Made by a program: the position numbers and the translations under genes
Notes under the pieces: generated by a model
The model's input: only the letters and a program-made list of their open reading frames with translations
Database searches by the model: none
Told to the model about the DNA's origin: nothing
In this document: piece after piece, positions 1 through 8,421 of the stretch
Numbering within the stretch: position 1 is the stretch's first letter
How the letters are laid out: every line of letters starts with the position of its first letter
DNA from: JAZKFR01 sp040386295
GTDB taxonomy: Bacteria; Pseudomonadota; Gammaproteobacteria; Burkholderiales; Rhodocyclaceae
Direction: 5' to 3'
Assembly (NCBI GenBank): GCA_040386295.1
Contig: JAZKFR010000002.1
Span: 1-21,104, forward strand
DNA: 21,104 nt

Positions 1-37
1 CGTGCAGCTTGTATCTTTTTGTGTGTGTCTGTGCAAA

Positions 38-844
38 CTATGGCAGAGGATCTGCATTGCCAAGCGCGGTACTGTTTAAGCCACCATCGACGTACATAAT
101 TTCTGCACTGACGCCACTCGCTAAATCTGACAATAAAAAAGCCGCTGCATTGCCGACTTCGTGGATTGTGACGTTGCGTCGTAGGGGTGCGTTGTGTGCG
201 TTGTAGGCGAGAAGTTTTGAGAAATTACCAATACCCGACGCAGCCAAGGTTTTGATCGGGCCGGCAGAGATTGCATTGGCGCGAATGCCTTGTGGTCCAA
301 GGCAGAATGCTAGGTAGCGGGTGGCTGCTTCAAGGCTGGCTTTGGCCAGCCCCATGGTGTTGTAGTTGGGCATCGTGCGCTCGGCGCCGAGGTAGGAGAG
401 GGCGAGTAAAGAGGGATTATTGCCTTTCAGAAGCAAGGGACGGGCTGCTTTGGCGAGTGCTGGATAGCTGTAGGCAGAAATGTCGTGCGCGACACGGAAG
501 GATTCGCGCGATAAACCGTCTAAGAAATCCCCTTCAATGGCTTCACGCGGTGCGTAGGCGATTGAATGGACTAGACCATCGAGCCCGTCCCAGGAGGCTC
601 CTAGTTGCGCAAATAGGGCGTCTATTTGCGCATCTTCTGCTACGTCGCAGGGATAGACTAGCGCTTCTCCGCTGTTGCTGAATTCTTTGGCGAATTGCAA
701 GGTTCTTTCTGCAAAGCGTTCATTTTGATAGGTAAAAGCCAATTGTGCGCCCTCGCGATGACAGGCCTTGGCTATGCCGTAAGCAATCGAGTGCTTGGAT
801 AAAAGACCGGTAATTAGGATGCGTTTGTTCGTTAAAAATCCCAT
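38..844 (-). CDS. fabI: Enoyl-[acyl-carrier-protein] reductase (NADH), FabI
   Basis: Cytosolic reductase of type II fatty acid synthesis; it reduces trans-2-enoyl-ACP to acyl-ACP with NADH. The protein is a 268-aa Rossmann-fold short-chain dehydrogenase. The cofactor loop is GLLSKHSIAYG near residues 13-23. The catalytic block YLGAERTMPNYNTMGLAK supplies Tyr151, Tyr161 and Lys168, matching the Tyr/Tyr/Lys set of E. coli FabI (146/156/163). The C-terminus has the usual YVDGG motif. The start at 844 (MGFLTNKRIL) is preferred over an in-frame ATG at 868 because family members begin MGFL and the extra residues resemble no FabI. It lies 98 bp downstream of gcvP on the same strand; a TATAAT box in that gap suggests its own promoter. 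The family assignment is secure. Confidence 0.96.
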   Translation of the reverse strand: MGFLTNKRILITGLLSKHSIAYGIAKACHREGAQLAFTYQNERFAERTLQFAKEFSNSGEALVYPCDVAEDAQIDALFAQLGASWDGLDGLVHSIAYAPREAIEGDFLDGLSRESFRVAHDISAYSYPALAKAARPLLLKGNNPSLLALSYLGAERTMPNYNTMGLAKASLEAATRYLAFCLGPQGIRANAISAGPIKTLAASGIGNFSKLLAYNAHNAPLRRNVTIHEVGNAAAFLLSDLASGVSAEIMYVDGGLNSTALGNADPLP

Positions 845-897
845 GAATTTATTCCGTAGTTGAGTCAATGATCGTTTTTTAGCTTGCGTGGCGGCGG

Positions 898-926
898 ATT
901 ATAGGTTGGATTGTTGCTTTTGCCGA
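898..926 (-). promoter_or_regulatory. Possible fabI promoter
   Basis: A perfect TATAAT lies on the minus strand at 903-898, in the gcvP-fabI gap and about 54 bp before the fabI start. The -35 position at 17-bp spacing reads TCGGCA, a weak match, so the call rests mainly on the -10 box and its location. Confidence 0.35.
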
Positions 927-942
927 TATGTTGAAGGTTGAT

Positions 943-3864
943 TTATTCCTCATTGCTTGGCATGCAGGCACAGAACAGGTTTCGATCACCGTAGACGTCG
1001 TCGATACGATTGACGCTAGGCCAGAATTTGTTTTCGCTAATGTAGTGCAGGGGAAAGACGGCTTCCTGACGCGTGTAGGGGTATGTCCATGCTGTCGAGA
1101 TTAAGTCGCTTTGGGTGTGTGGCGCGTTCTTTAAGGGGTTATTGTCTTTTGGCCAAATCCCTTGTTCGACTTTGCGGATTTCGTTGCGAATAGTGCGTAG
1201 GGCGGAGATAAAGCGGTCGAGTTCGGCTTTGCATTCTGATTCGGTGGGTTCAAGCATCATAGTTCCCGCTACCGGAAAGCTGATCGTGGGTGCGTGAAAA
1301 CCGTAATCCATGAGGCGCTTGGCAATGTCGGTTTCACTAATGCCGACGCTGCTTTTAATCGGGCGAATGTCGAGAATGCATTCGTGCGCTACGCGACCTT
1401 GTTTGCCGGTATAGAGCACGGGGTAGTCGGCTTCTAGGCAATGCGCGAGGTAATTTGCGTTCAAGATGGCGATTTCGGTTGCGCGTTTCAGTCCTTGCCC
1501 ACCCATCATGGCGATATACATCCATGAGATGGGTAAAATTGAAGCAGATCCCCAAGCGGCGGCGGAAACAGCGCTTTGTCCCGCGTGTGGTCCTGCCACT
1601 GCTTGTACGCAGTGGTTAGCCATGAATGGCGCGAGGTGTGCTTTGAGACCAATCGGACCCATGCCTGGGCCACCACCACCGTGCGGGATGCAGAAGGTTT
1701 TGTGCAGGTTCATGTGACTGACGTCGGCGCCAATGATGGCGGGTGAGGTGAGGCCGAGTTGGGCGTTGAGGTTGGCGCCGTCCATATAGACCTGGCCACC
1801 ATGACGGTGCACCACGGCACAGATGTCTTTGACTTCGCTTTCAAAGACGCCGTGTGTTGAGGGGTAGGTGATCATCAGACAGGCAAGCTGGCTTGCGTAT
1901 TGTTCGGCTTTGCTGCGTAGGTCGGTAAGGTCGATGTTGCCTTGCTCATCACAATGAATGGCGACGACCTGTAGTCCGCACATTTGCGCCGTGGCTGGGT
2001 TGGTGCCATGGGCTGATTTGGGGATTAGGCAAATTTTTCGCTGCGTGTCGCCGCGACTCGCGTGATAGCGGGTGATTGCAAGCAAGCCGGCATATTCACC
2101 TTGTGCGCCGGAGTTTGGCTGCATGCAGATGGCGTCAAAGCCGGTGATGATTTTGAGCCAATCTTCTAGGCTGTTGATCATCTCTAAGTAGCCCTGGGCT
2201 TGATCGATCGGGGCGAAAGGGTGCATGTTGGCGAATTCTGGCCAACTGACTGGAATCATCTCGCTGCTAGCGTTGAGCTTCATGGTGCAGGAGCCGAGTG
2301 CAATCATTGAATGATCGAGCGCAAGGTCTTTGTTTTGTAATTTTTTTAGATAGCGCAGCAGTTGGTGTTCGCTGTGGTGCGTGTTGAACACTGGGTGTTG
2401 CAGGATCGGGTCGGTACGCAGCAAGTCGTTTGGCAGGCTGCTGTCACTTTGTTGTAGTTGTTTGTCGAGGGTGTCAATGAGAGCAAGGTCTATTTCTTGA
2501 CCGGTGATGAGTTGAATCAGGGTGTGTATGTCTTCTCGACGAGTTCTTTCGTTGATCGAAACGCCGAGGATGCCTTCTGCCAGGTCGACCTGACGCAAGT
2601 TGTAACCAGCGTCGAGCGCAGCTTGGTAAATTTGCGCGGCAGCTTGGCCTAGCTCGATATGTACGGTATCAAAGAAGGTTTTTGTACGTACGACGATACC
2701 CACCTGCCTACCGACTTGCCTAAGTGCGCTTGCCAAGATGGCGCTCAGCCTGTGAATGCGTTGAGCGATTAGGCGTAGTCCTTGCGGGCCGTGGTAAATC
2801 GCGTATAGACCCGCCATATTGGCAAGGAGTACTTGAGAAGTGCAGATGTTGGAGTTGGCTTTCTCGCGGCGTATGTGTTGCTCGCGCGTTTGTAAGGCCA
2901 TGCGCAAGGCTTGCTTGCCACGACTATCGATAGAGACGCCGATGATTCGCCCCGGGATTGAGCGTTTGTATTCGTCGCGTGTTGCAAAGAATGCGGCGTG
3001 TGGGCCGCCAAAGCCAAGGGGAATACCAAAGCGCTGGGTCGAACCTAGCGCGATATCCGCACCGAGTTCGCCGGGCGATTTGAGCAGCACGAGCGCCATT
3101 AGGTCTGAGGCTAAAGCGACGATGCCGCCCTGCGCCTTAACTGCTGCAATCGGTACGCGCAAATCGGTGATTTCACCGCTGTCGTTGGGGTATTGAAAGA
3201 GCGCACCAAAGACATCTTGTGTTGCCGCTTCGCTCGCTGCAGCAATGCGTAGCTCAAAACCAAACAAGGCGGCGCGTGTTTTGATGACATCAATCGTTTG
3301 CGGAAAACAGCCTGCGTCGACGAAAAAAACATTGGATTGAGACGAGCTAATACGCCTTGCCATGCTCATCGCTTCGGCCGCCGCAGTGGCCTCGTCGAGT
3401 AATGAGGCGTTGGCCAATTCGAGGCCGGTCAAGTCGATAATCATCTGCTGGTAGTTGAGCAAAGCTTCGAGACGACCCTGAGCAATTTCCGCTTGATAGG
3501 GGGTATAGGCGGTGTACCAACCTGGATTTTCAAAAACATTGCGCAGAATCACTGTAGGGGTGAGCGCCTCTGCGTACCCCATGCCAATCAGGCTGTGCTT
3601 GAGCTGATTCTTCAGCGCCATTTTTTTCAATACGCTAAGCGCTTCTTGCTCGGTGCGTGCGGCGGCTAAGCTCAATGGCTCTGTTAGGCGAATGCTTGCC
3701 GGTATCGTTTGCTCGATCAGCTGTTCAACAGAGCTCAAGCCCATGCTTTGCAGCATAGCGGCGACTTCGCTTGGCGACGGACCAATATGGCGCGCAATGA
3801 ATTCGTCGTGTTGTTCTAGGGTATCGAGCGTAACAGCTTGGTTATTGTGTGCTGAAGGATTCAT
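943..3864 (-). CDS. gcvP: Glycine dehydrogenase (decarboxylating), P protein of the glycine cleavage system
   Basis: PLP enzyme that decarboxylates glycine and passes the aminomethyl group to the lipoamide arm of GcvH. The predicted 973 aa fits the single-chain GcvP length of about 950-970. The N-terminal half begins HDEFIARHIGPS; the C-terminal half holds the PLP site, MNLHKTFCIPHGGGGPG, with Lys about 722 as the Schiff-base lysine. An in-frame ATG at 3903 would add 13 residues. The 3864 start (MNPSAHNNQ) is preferred because homologues start shortly before the HDEF motif, but neither start has a clear Shine-Dalgarno, so the exact start is uncertain. It lies about 190 bp downstream of gcvH on the same strand, fitting co-expression of the two partner subunits. 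Confidence 0.96.
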   Translation of the reverse strand: MNPSAHNNQAVTLDTLEQHDEFIARHIGPSPSEVAAMLQSMGLSSVEQLIEQTIPASIRLTEPLSLAAARTEQEALSVLKKMALKNQLKHSLIGMGYAEALTPTVILRNVFENPGWYTAYTPYQAEIAQGRLEALLNYQQMIIDLTGLELANASLLDEATAAAEAMSMARRISSSQSNVFFVDAGCFPQTIDVIKTRAALFGFELRIAAASEAATQDVFGALFQYPNDSGEITDLRVPIAAVKAQGGIVALASDLMALVLLKSPGELGADIALGSTQRFGIPLGFGGPHAAFFATRDEYKRSIPGRIIGVSIDSRGKQALRMALQTREQHIRREKANSNICTSQVLLANMAGLYAIYHGPQGLRLIAQRIHRLSAILASALRQVGRQVGIVVRTKTFFDTVHIELGQAAAQIYQAALDAGYNLRQVDLAEGILGVSINERTRREDIHTLIQLITGQEIDLALIDTLDKQLQQSDSSLPNDLLRTDPILQHPVFNTHHSEHQLLRYLKKLQNKDLALDHSMIALGSCTMKLNASSEMIPVSWPEFANMHPFAPIDQAQGYLEMINSLEDWLKIITGFDAICMQPNSGAQGEYAGLLAITRYHASRGDTQRKICLIPKSAHGTNPATAQMCGLQVVAIHCDEQGNIDLTDLRSKAEQYASQLACLMITYPSTHGVFESEVKDICAVVHRHGGQVYMDGANLNAQLGLTSPAIIGADVSHMNLHKTFCIPHGGGGPGMGPIGLKAHLAPFMANHCVQAVAGPHAGQSAVSAAAWGSASILPISWMYIAMMGGQGLKRATEIAILNANYLAHCLEADYPVLYTGKQGRVAHECILDIRPIKSSVGISETDIAKRLMDYGFHAPTISFPVAGTMMLEPTESECKAELDRFISALRTIRNEIRKVEQGIWPKDNNPLKNAPHTQSDLISTAWTYPYTRQEAVFPLHYISENKFWPSVNRIDDVYGDRNLFCACMPSNEE

Positions 3865-3942
3865 AAAATCGCTGACGCATGGCGACGATTTAACGCACGC
3901 CATGATGTCTGTTTGTCTTTCAAACGGTTAACAGTAGAGAAA

Positions 3943-3965
3943 TAATCAGCCCGGTAATCAGCCCG
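3943..3965. repeat. Two-copy 11-bp tandem repeat between gcvH and gcvP
   Basis: TAATCAGCCCG occurs at 3943-3953 and again at 3955-3965, giving a 12-bp period. It lies in the roughly 190-bp gcvH-gcvP gap, about 80 bp upstream of the preferred gcvP start. It could be a paired regulator site in the gcvP leader or a chance duplication. I see no glycine-riboswitch-like fold here. Confidence 0.6.
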
Positions 3966-4055
3966 AGCGTTGCGCCTTAATTTAAGCGTTTTCCGGGCGC
4001 AGGCGGGGAAGCAGAAGGGCAGGGTTCTGCTATCTGGCTGACTGGGTTTTTGGGT

Positions 4056-4442
4056 TTATGCTGCGGCGTCAATCGTTTTCTGATAAGCGCCGGCATCAAG
4101 CAGCTTTGCCAAATCGGCAGCATTGCTTGGTTGCATTTTGAATAACCAGTTGCCATAAGCGTCTTGATTTAGTTTTTCTGGTGCGTCTAAGATCGTCTCG
4201 TTAACCGCGATGACGGTGCCTGATAGCGGTGCGTAGACATCGGCGGCGGCTTTGACTGATTCGACCACGGCAGCTTCTTGCTCGGCTAGCAAAGACTGCG
4301 CTAACTTGGGCAATTCAATGAATACCAAGTCTCCCAGCAAGTCTTGCGCATGGTCGGTAATGCCAACCGTAATACTTCCGTCCGCTTCGCTGCGTACCCA
4401 TTCGTGGCTTTTGGTGTATTTCAGGTGTTCTGGGGTCTTCAT
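4056..4442 (-). CDS. gcvH: Glycine cleavage system H protein (lipoyl carrier)
   Basis: Lipoylated shuttle protein that carries the aminomethyl intermediate from GcvP to GcvT and the dihydrolipoyl form to the L protein. It is 128 aa, the normal length. The lipoylation motif ESVKAAADVYAPLSG places the modified lysine at Lys64, and the N-terminus KYTKSHEW is typical. A good AGGAG ribosome-binding site sits about 7 nt before the ATG. It lies 61 bp downstream of suhB and upstream of gcvP, all on the minus strand. In many proteobacteria gcvT directly precedes gcvH; here suhB takes that place, so the T protein must be encoded elsewhere. Confidence 0.97.
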   Translation of the reverse strand: MKTPEHLKYTKSHEWVRSEADGSITVGITDHAQDLLGDLVFIELPKLAQSLLAEQEAAVVESVKAAADVYAPLSGTVIAVNETILDAPEKLNQDAYGNWLFKMQPSNAADLAKLLDAGAYQKTIDAAA

Positions 4443-4503
4443 TTTTTTCTCCTGGAGGCGAATGTGCGAGTGAGGATTGGCTTGATTGTCGCTGTCGAGA
4501 TGC

Positions 4504-5313
4504 TTAAAAACTCAGCTGCCCGGTACGATGGCTATCCATAATTTGGAGCAGTTGAGCAAAGACCTTCGGCGATCCAGCAATAACGTTGCCGCTTTCGAGA
4601 TGGCTTTGCTCTCCGGCCAAGTCGGAGATCAAGCCGCCCGCCTCTGAAATCAGTAAAGCACCGCCGGCGATATCCCAAGGCGACAAGCCAAACTCCCAAA
4701 AACCATCTAGACGACCACAGGCTACGTAGGCTAAATCGAGTGCTGCGGCGCCCGGGCGACGAATGCCTGAGGTTTTTTGTGTTAGCTCTTTGAACATGGC
4801 GAGGTAGGCATCTATGTGCTCAAAAGATCGGTACGGGAAACCCGTACCGATCAGGGCATCTTCCAGCTTGAGGCATTTTCTAACGCGAATCCGCCGTTCG
4901 TTTAAAAAAGCACCACCGCCTTTATCGGCTGTGAACAATTCATTGCGTACGGTGTCGTAGACGACTGCCTGAGTCACTTGCTCCTTGTAAGCCAGTGCAA
5001 TCGACACTGCGTATTGCGGAAAACCGTGGATGAAATTGGTCGTTCCATCAAGCGGATCAATACTCCATTGGTAATCGCTGCCTGCGCCACGCCCTGGGGT
5101 CGTGCCGGACTCTTCTGCTAAAATTCCGTATTCGGGGTAGGCGTCTTGCAGTGTTTCAATAATCGCCACTTCGGCAGCGCGATCAACCTCGGTGACAAAA
5201 TCGTTTTGCTGTTTAGCCGTGATCGCCAAGTGATCAAGGTCGTTGGCAGCGCGGTTAATGACTTGGCTGGCACGGCGTGCCGCTTTGATCATGATGTTCA
5301 GTGCTGGATGCAT
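4504..5313 (-). CDS. suhB: Inositol-1-monophosphatase family protein, SuhB
   Basis: Mg2+-dependent phosphatase of the inositol monophosphatase fold, cytosolic. In E. coli SuhB also joins the ribosomal-RNA antitermination complex; that role is known for the family and not shown here. The 269-aa protein carries all metal sites: GILAEESG (Glu67/Glu68), DPLDGTTN (Asp86, Asp89) and WDIAGG (Asp214). It is divergent from trmJ across a 215-bp gap (5314-5528) in which I see no gene. No clear Shine-Dalgarno precedes the ATG, which follows a run of A residues on the coding strand. Confidence 0.95.
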   Translation of the reverse strand: MHPALNIMIKAARRASQVINRAANDLDHLAITAKQQNDFVTEVDRAAEVAIIETLQDAYPEYGILAEESGTTPGRGAGSDYQWSIDPLDGTTNFIHGFPQYAVSIALAYKEQVTQAVVYDTVRNELFTADKGGGAFLNERRIRVRKCLKLEDALIGTGFPYRSFEHIDAYLAMFKELTQKTSGIRRPGAAALDLAYVACGRLDGFWEFGLSPWDIAGGALLISEAGGLISDLAGEQSHLESGNVIAGSPKVFAQLLQIMDSHRTGQLSF

Positions 5314-5528
5314 GTTTTTTTAAGAACGCAGCGTTTGGTTTTGCTGGAGAGGGTTTTTAAAGTTTGCGTGAAGAAAAACGTCAACAGTATGGCCAGCGTT
5401 GTGGCCCATACTCTCTTGTTTATTGCATAGCTTCTATTGCGAAGTCACTTCACACCTCAACGCCTCACACTCCAGGCTTTGCCAAGTTGGTTCCTTTTCC
5501 GTTCTTGAGTTGAATTTCCCATTTTAAT

Positions 5529-6332
5529 ATGAACCAGCCCAATAGGTCTCAATCTCTTCAATTTTTGGCCGATCAATCTCTGGCAAAAATTCGCATTGTC
5601 CTCTCGCATACCAGTCATCCAGGCAACATTGGTGCGGCCGCGAGAGCCATGAAAACCATGGGGTTGTCACGTTTATTCCTAGTCAACCCAAAGCGCTTTC
5701 CTGACCCCGAAGCCGAGACGAGAGCCGTCGGAGCCGATGATATTTTGCAGCAGGCAATATGCTGTGAGAGCCTAGATCAGGCTTTGGCTGGTAGCGTTTT
5801 CTCGGTTGCTGTTTCGGCACGTCAGCGCAGTCTGGGGCCACCACCCCAGACTGCGCGTGAAGCGGCACCGTTATTGATAGCGCAAGGACTTAGCGGTGAG
5901 GTGGCGCTGGTCTTTGGCAATGAAACCGCTGGCCTTTCAAACGACGAGGTGCAGCGTTGTCAGCGCACAGTGTTTATCCCCGCGAATCCAGAATACAGCT
6001 CGCTCAATCTTGGCGCTGCTGTCCAACTCCTCTGCTACGAGTTGCGCCTAGCTGCATTCTCGGGTGCACCGCCGATGCCTAGCAAGACCGTTCCCTTTGC
6101 CTCCCCCCAGGCCACGCACGAGAACATTGAGCGTTTTTACGCGCATTTAGAGCAGGTCATGATTAGCACCCGCTTTTTGGATCCAAAACAACCTAAACGT
6201 TTGCTACCTAAACTGCGACGTTTGTTTGGGCGCGCTGAATTGGAAAGCGACGAACTTAATATTTTGCGTGGCGTTCTCGACGCCGTTGAGCGCAGTATCG
6301 AGAACGCAGGCCGGCATGGGCGTGAAAAATAA
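5529..6332 (+). CDS. trmJ: tRNA (cytidine/uridine-2'-O-)-methyltransferase TrmJ
   Basis: SPOUT-class methyltransferase that 2'-O-methylates position 32 in the anticodon loop of tRNAs using S-adenosylmethionine. It is 267 aa. The N-terminal RNA-binding block is SHPGNIGAAARAMKTMGL (residues about 30-47). The trefoil-knot SAM site is formed by VFGNETAGLSNDE and NPEYSSLNLGAAVQLLCYE. The C-terminal extension, from about residue 190, is predicted helical and typical of TrmJ. The start at 5529 has no strong ribosome-binding site; the N-terminus before AKIRIVLSHT is variable in the family, so a later start cannot be excluded. ssrA follows after 61 bp on the same strand. Confidence 0.93.
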   Translation: MNQPNRSQSLQFLADQSLAKIRIVLSHTSHPGNIGAAARAMKTMGLSRLFLVNPKRFPDPEAETRAVGADDILQQAICCESLDQALAGSVFSVAVSARQRSLGPPPQTAREAAPLLIAQGLSGEVALVFGNETAGLSNDEVQRCQRTVFIPANPEYSSLNLGAAVQLLCYELRLAAFSGAPPMPSKTVPFASPQATHENIERFYAHLEQVMISTRFLDPKQPKRLLPKLRRLFGRAELESDELNILRGVLDAVERSIENAGRHGREK

Positions 6333-6393
6333 GAAGTTTTCTCCTTAGCGTTTCTGCGCCAGTAAAAGCCTGTAAAATGCCGATTGATTCATT

Positions 6394-6773
6394 GGGGGCG
6401 ACCTGGCTTCGACGTGGGTTGCAAAGCAGAGTAGGGCATACCGAGGATCAGTCACCTCGTAAATCCATCTGAAAAACTTTAAACGCAAACGACGCTTCGT
6501 TCGAGCCAGTACGGCTCGCAGCTTAAACCGCGCAGGCGGTTTAACCGTTGCACTGATCTGTCTCTGGGTCAGGTGAGGTAACTCACAGCAACGTCATTTA
6601 CAGAGAATCGCCTTTGTCAGGGTTACTTTGGCAAAGGCTAAACTAAGGTAACTCGCCTGAAGCAAGCCTGTTCGGCTGGCGTGCCAGGGCTAAATCCAAT
6701 TAACCGGACTAAGTATGTAGAACTGCCTGTAGAGGACTTGCGGACGGGGGTTCGATCCCCCCCGCCTCCACCA
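6394..6773 (+). ncRNA. ssrA: Transfer-messenger RNA (tmRNA), one-piece form
   Basis: Rescues stalled ribosomes and tags the unfinished protein for proteolysis. The 5' end GGGGGCGACCTGGCTTCGAC pairs with the 3' end CGCCTCC before ACCA, giving a seven-pair acceptor stem with one G-U pair. The T arm GGGGG-TTCGATC-CCCCC is intact, and CCA is encoded at 6771-6773. The tag frame runs from GCA at 6485 to TAA at 6524-6526 and reads ANDASFEPVRLAA. It keeps the AND start and LAA end of betaproteobacterial tags but is 13 residues rather than about 10. The 3' end is the integration site of the downstream element, yet the mature sequence is restored. A TAAAAT at 6373-6378 is a possible -10 box of a precursor promoter, with no clear -35. 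Confidence 0.95.
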
Positions 6774-6776
6774 TTA
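6751..6776 (+). other. attL core of the ssrA-integrated element
   Basis: This is the tmRNA T-loop and 3' end from TTCGAT through CCATTA. It aligns with 14886-14907 at 19 of 22 positions plus one 4-nt gap (TCCA, present here only). The integrase gene follows directly, as is usual for elements that use the ssrA 3' end. The exact crossover point inside the repeat cannot be fixed by eye. Confidence 0.6.
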
Positions 6777-6800
6777 ACAGCTCCAAAGCAATACGAAGAA

Positions 6801-6842
6801 GGCCAGAAACCAAAGAAGTAGCAAGGTTTCTGGCCTTTTTTT
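6801..6842 (+). terminator. Rho-independent terminator serving ssrA after integration
   Basis: A perfect 11-bp stem, GGCCAGAAACC (6801-6811) with GGTTTCTGGCC (6825-6835), has a 13-nt loop and a seven-T tail. It lies just inside the element, 28 bp past the tmRNA end, so the element supplies a terminator to ssrA in place of the one it displaced. Confidence 0.88.
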
Positions 6843-6887
6843 CGTCCATGGTTGTCCAGTAATGTTTGTTGCAATCCGGGAGTGTCT

Positions 6888-6936
6888 GGGGGTATAAACG
6901 GGGGTATATCGACATACCCCCACGCGAGATACCCCC
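6888..6936. repeat. Left-end cluster of four GGGGGTAT octamers (candidate integrase arm sites)
   Basis: GGGGGTAT occurs directly at 6888-6895 and 6900-6907 (12-bp spacing) and inverted, as ATACCCCC, at 6914-6921 and 6929-6936. Two more copies with the same 12-bp spacing lie at the right end. Location between attL and the integrase gene fits arm-type integrase binding. The last copy ends one base before the integrase ATG. Confidence 0.7.
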
Positions 6937-6937
6937 A

Positions 6938-8166
6938 ATGCCCCTGTCTGATTCAACCGTAAGAACAGCCAAGCCAGACGCAAAGCCATACAAGCTATCG
7001 GATGAAAAAGGCTTATTCCTGCTGGTCACCCCCAACGGCTCAAAATACTGGCGGCAAAAATACCGGTTCAACGGCAAGGAGAAAGTGCTTTCATTCGGCG
7101 TCTACCCTGATGTGAGCCTAAAAGAAGCCAGAGCAAAGCGGGATGAGGCGCGCAAGCTACTCGCCAACGACATTGACCCTAGCGAACACAAAAAAGCGCA
7201 GGACGCGGCAAAAATTGGACGAGCNNNNNNNNNNGAGCCGCCAATTCGTTTGAGGTAATCGCCCGTGAGTGGTTTGAGAAAAACCGCACCACATGGGCGG
7301 AAAGCCACGCCGAAAAGATCATCACTCGACTTGAAAACGATGTGTTCCCGTGGCTGGGTAGTAAGGCAATTACCGAAGTCAACGCCCCCTGTGTGCTTGA
7401 GGTGCTGCGCAGAATAGAGAATCGCGGCACCTTGGACACGGCACACCGAGCCAAGGGCAACATTTCGCAGGTGATGCGCTACGCCATTGCAACCGGTAGA
7501 GCCGAACGTGACCCATGCCCAGACCTGCGCGGTGCGCTACCTCCCGTGCGAGAGAAAAACTTCGCCAGCATGACCGAACCGGTGAGAGTTGCTGAATTGC
7601 TCAGAGCCATGGATGCGTTCAGCGGCACCTTCGTCGTCAAATCAGCGCTTCTACTTTCGCCGCTGCTATTTGTTCGCCCCGGCGAATTACGGCGGGCAGA
7701 GTGGGCAGGCTTTGACTTGGACAAAGCGGAGTGGCGCTACTTTGTGAGCAAAACAAAGTCTGATCACTTGGTGCCCCTTGCCACCCAAGCGGTAGCGATC
7801 CTGCGCGAACTGCACGCGCTTACTGGGCGCGGCCGATACGTGTTTCCAGGTCGTGATCCGCAAAAAGCAATGAGCGAAGCCGCCGTCAATGCTGCCCTAC
7901 GGCGCATGGGTTACGACACAAAAACAGAAATCACCGGGCATGGCTTTAGAGCAATGGCGCGAACGATCCTGCATGAGGAACTAAACCAAAAACCGGAGGC
8001 CATCGAACATCAATTAGCACACGCTGTGTCTGACACTTTGGGTACGGCGTACAACCGCACAAAGTTCATCAAAGAGCGCAAGGCGATGATGCAAATCTGG
8101 GCTGATTATCTGGACAAACTCAAAGCTGGTGCGGATGTAATTCAGTTGCGAAGCAATGCTGCTTGA
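6938..8166 (+). CDS. Tyrosine recombinase (P4-type integrase), interrupted by an assembly gap
   Basis: Integrase that inserts and excises the element at ssrA. The N-terminal arm-binding domain (DUF4102 type) starts MPLSDSTVRTAKPDAKPYKL. The core-binding region begins SFEVIAREWFEKNRTTW. The catalytic domain shows RPGELR, HGFRAMART (His-x-x-Arg), LAHAV and the nucleophile tyrosine in GTAYNRT. Ten Ns at 7225-7234 separate the first and second domains, and the two sides are in different frames, so the gap length is not real. Both flanks carry GAGC, suggesting an unresolved overlap. Across the gap the protein reads as a normal full-length family member, so it is probably intact in the genome. The ATG is chosen by homology; no Shine-Dalgarno is present. 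Confidence 0.88.
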
Positions 8167-8199
8167 GCACCACAAATTTAACGTGATGAGAGGTGCCAA

Positions 8200-8421
8200 A
8201 TGAATAAAGAGTCGTTAGAAATCGCCATGAAAGCGGTGAGCCTCTACGCTGAGCAGCATCCGAGGCCGTCTCAAGTAAATCAAGATCAAGCAGCCGAGAT
8301 GCTCGATATGTGCCGCCCTACGTTACGCAAGCTCATATCTTCAGGAGCAATCAGACTTAACAAGTGCGGGCGAATTCCGGTTTCGGAAATCGACAGGGTG
8401 CTGGTAGCGAGAGAGCCTTAA
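8200..8421 (+). CDS. Small helix-turn-helix DNA-binding protein (excisionase-family fold)
   Basis: It has 73 aa. Residues about 25-70 (VNQDQAAEMLDMCRPTLRKLISSGAIRLNKCGR) form the MerR/excisionase-type HTH in which a tandem Ala-Ala precedes the recognition helix and a 'hand' loop ends in a conserved Gly-Arg. A clear GAGAGG ribosome-binding site sits 6 nt before the ATG. It follows the integrase by 33 bp on the same strand, as expected for an excisionase or a repressor of the element. Which of these it is cannot be told from sequence. An antitoxin role is less likely because no partner is adjacent. Confidence 0.75.
   Translation: MNKESLEIAMKAVSLYAEQHPRPSQVNQDQAAEMLDMCRPTLRKLISSGAIRLNKCGRIPVSEIDRVLVAREP

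Noticed and set aside
3904..4055. Glycine riboswitch in the gcvH-gcvP gap
   Set aside because: I could not find the conserved GGA-rich aptamer core or tandem aptamers; only the short tandem repeat is visible.
6638..7077. Minus-strand open frames over the tmRNA 3' end and integrase start
   Set aside because: They cross the tmRNA and the element boundary, resemble no protein and are antisense to well-supported features.
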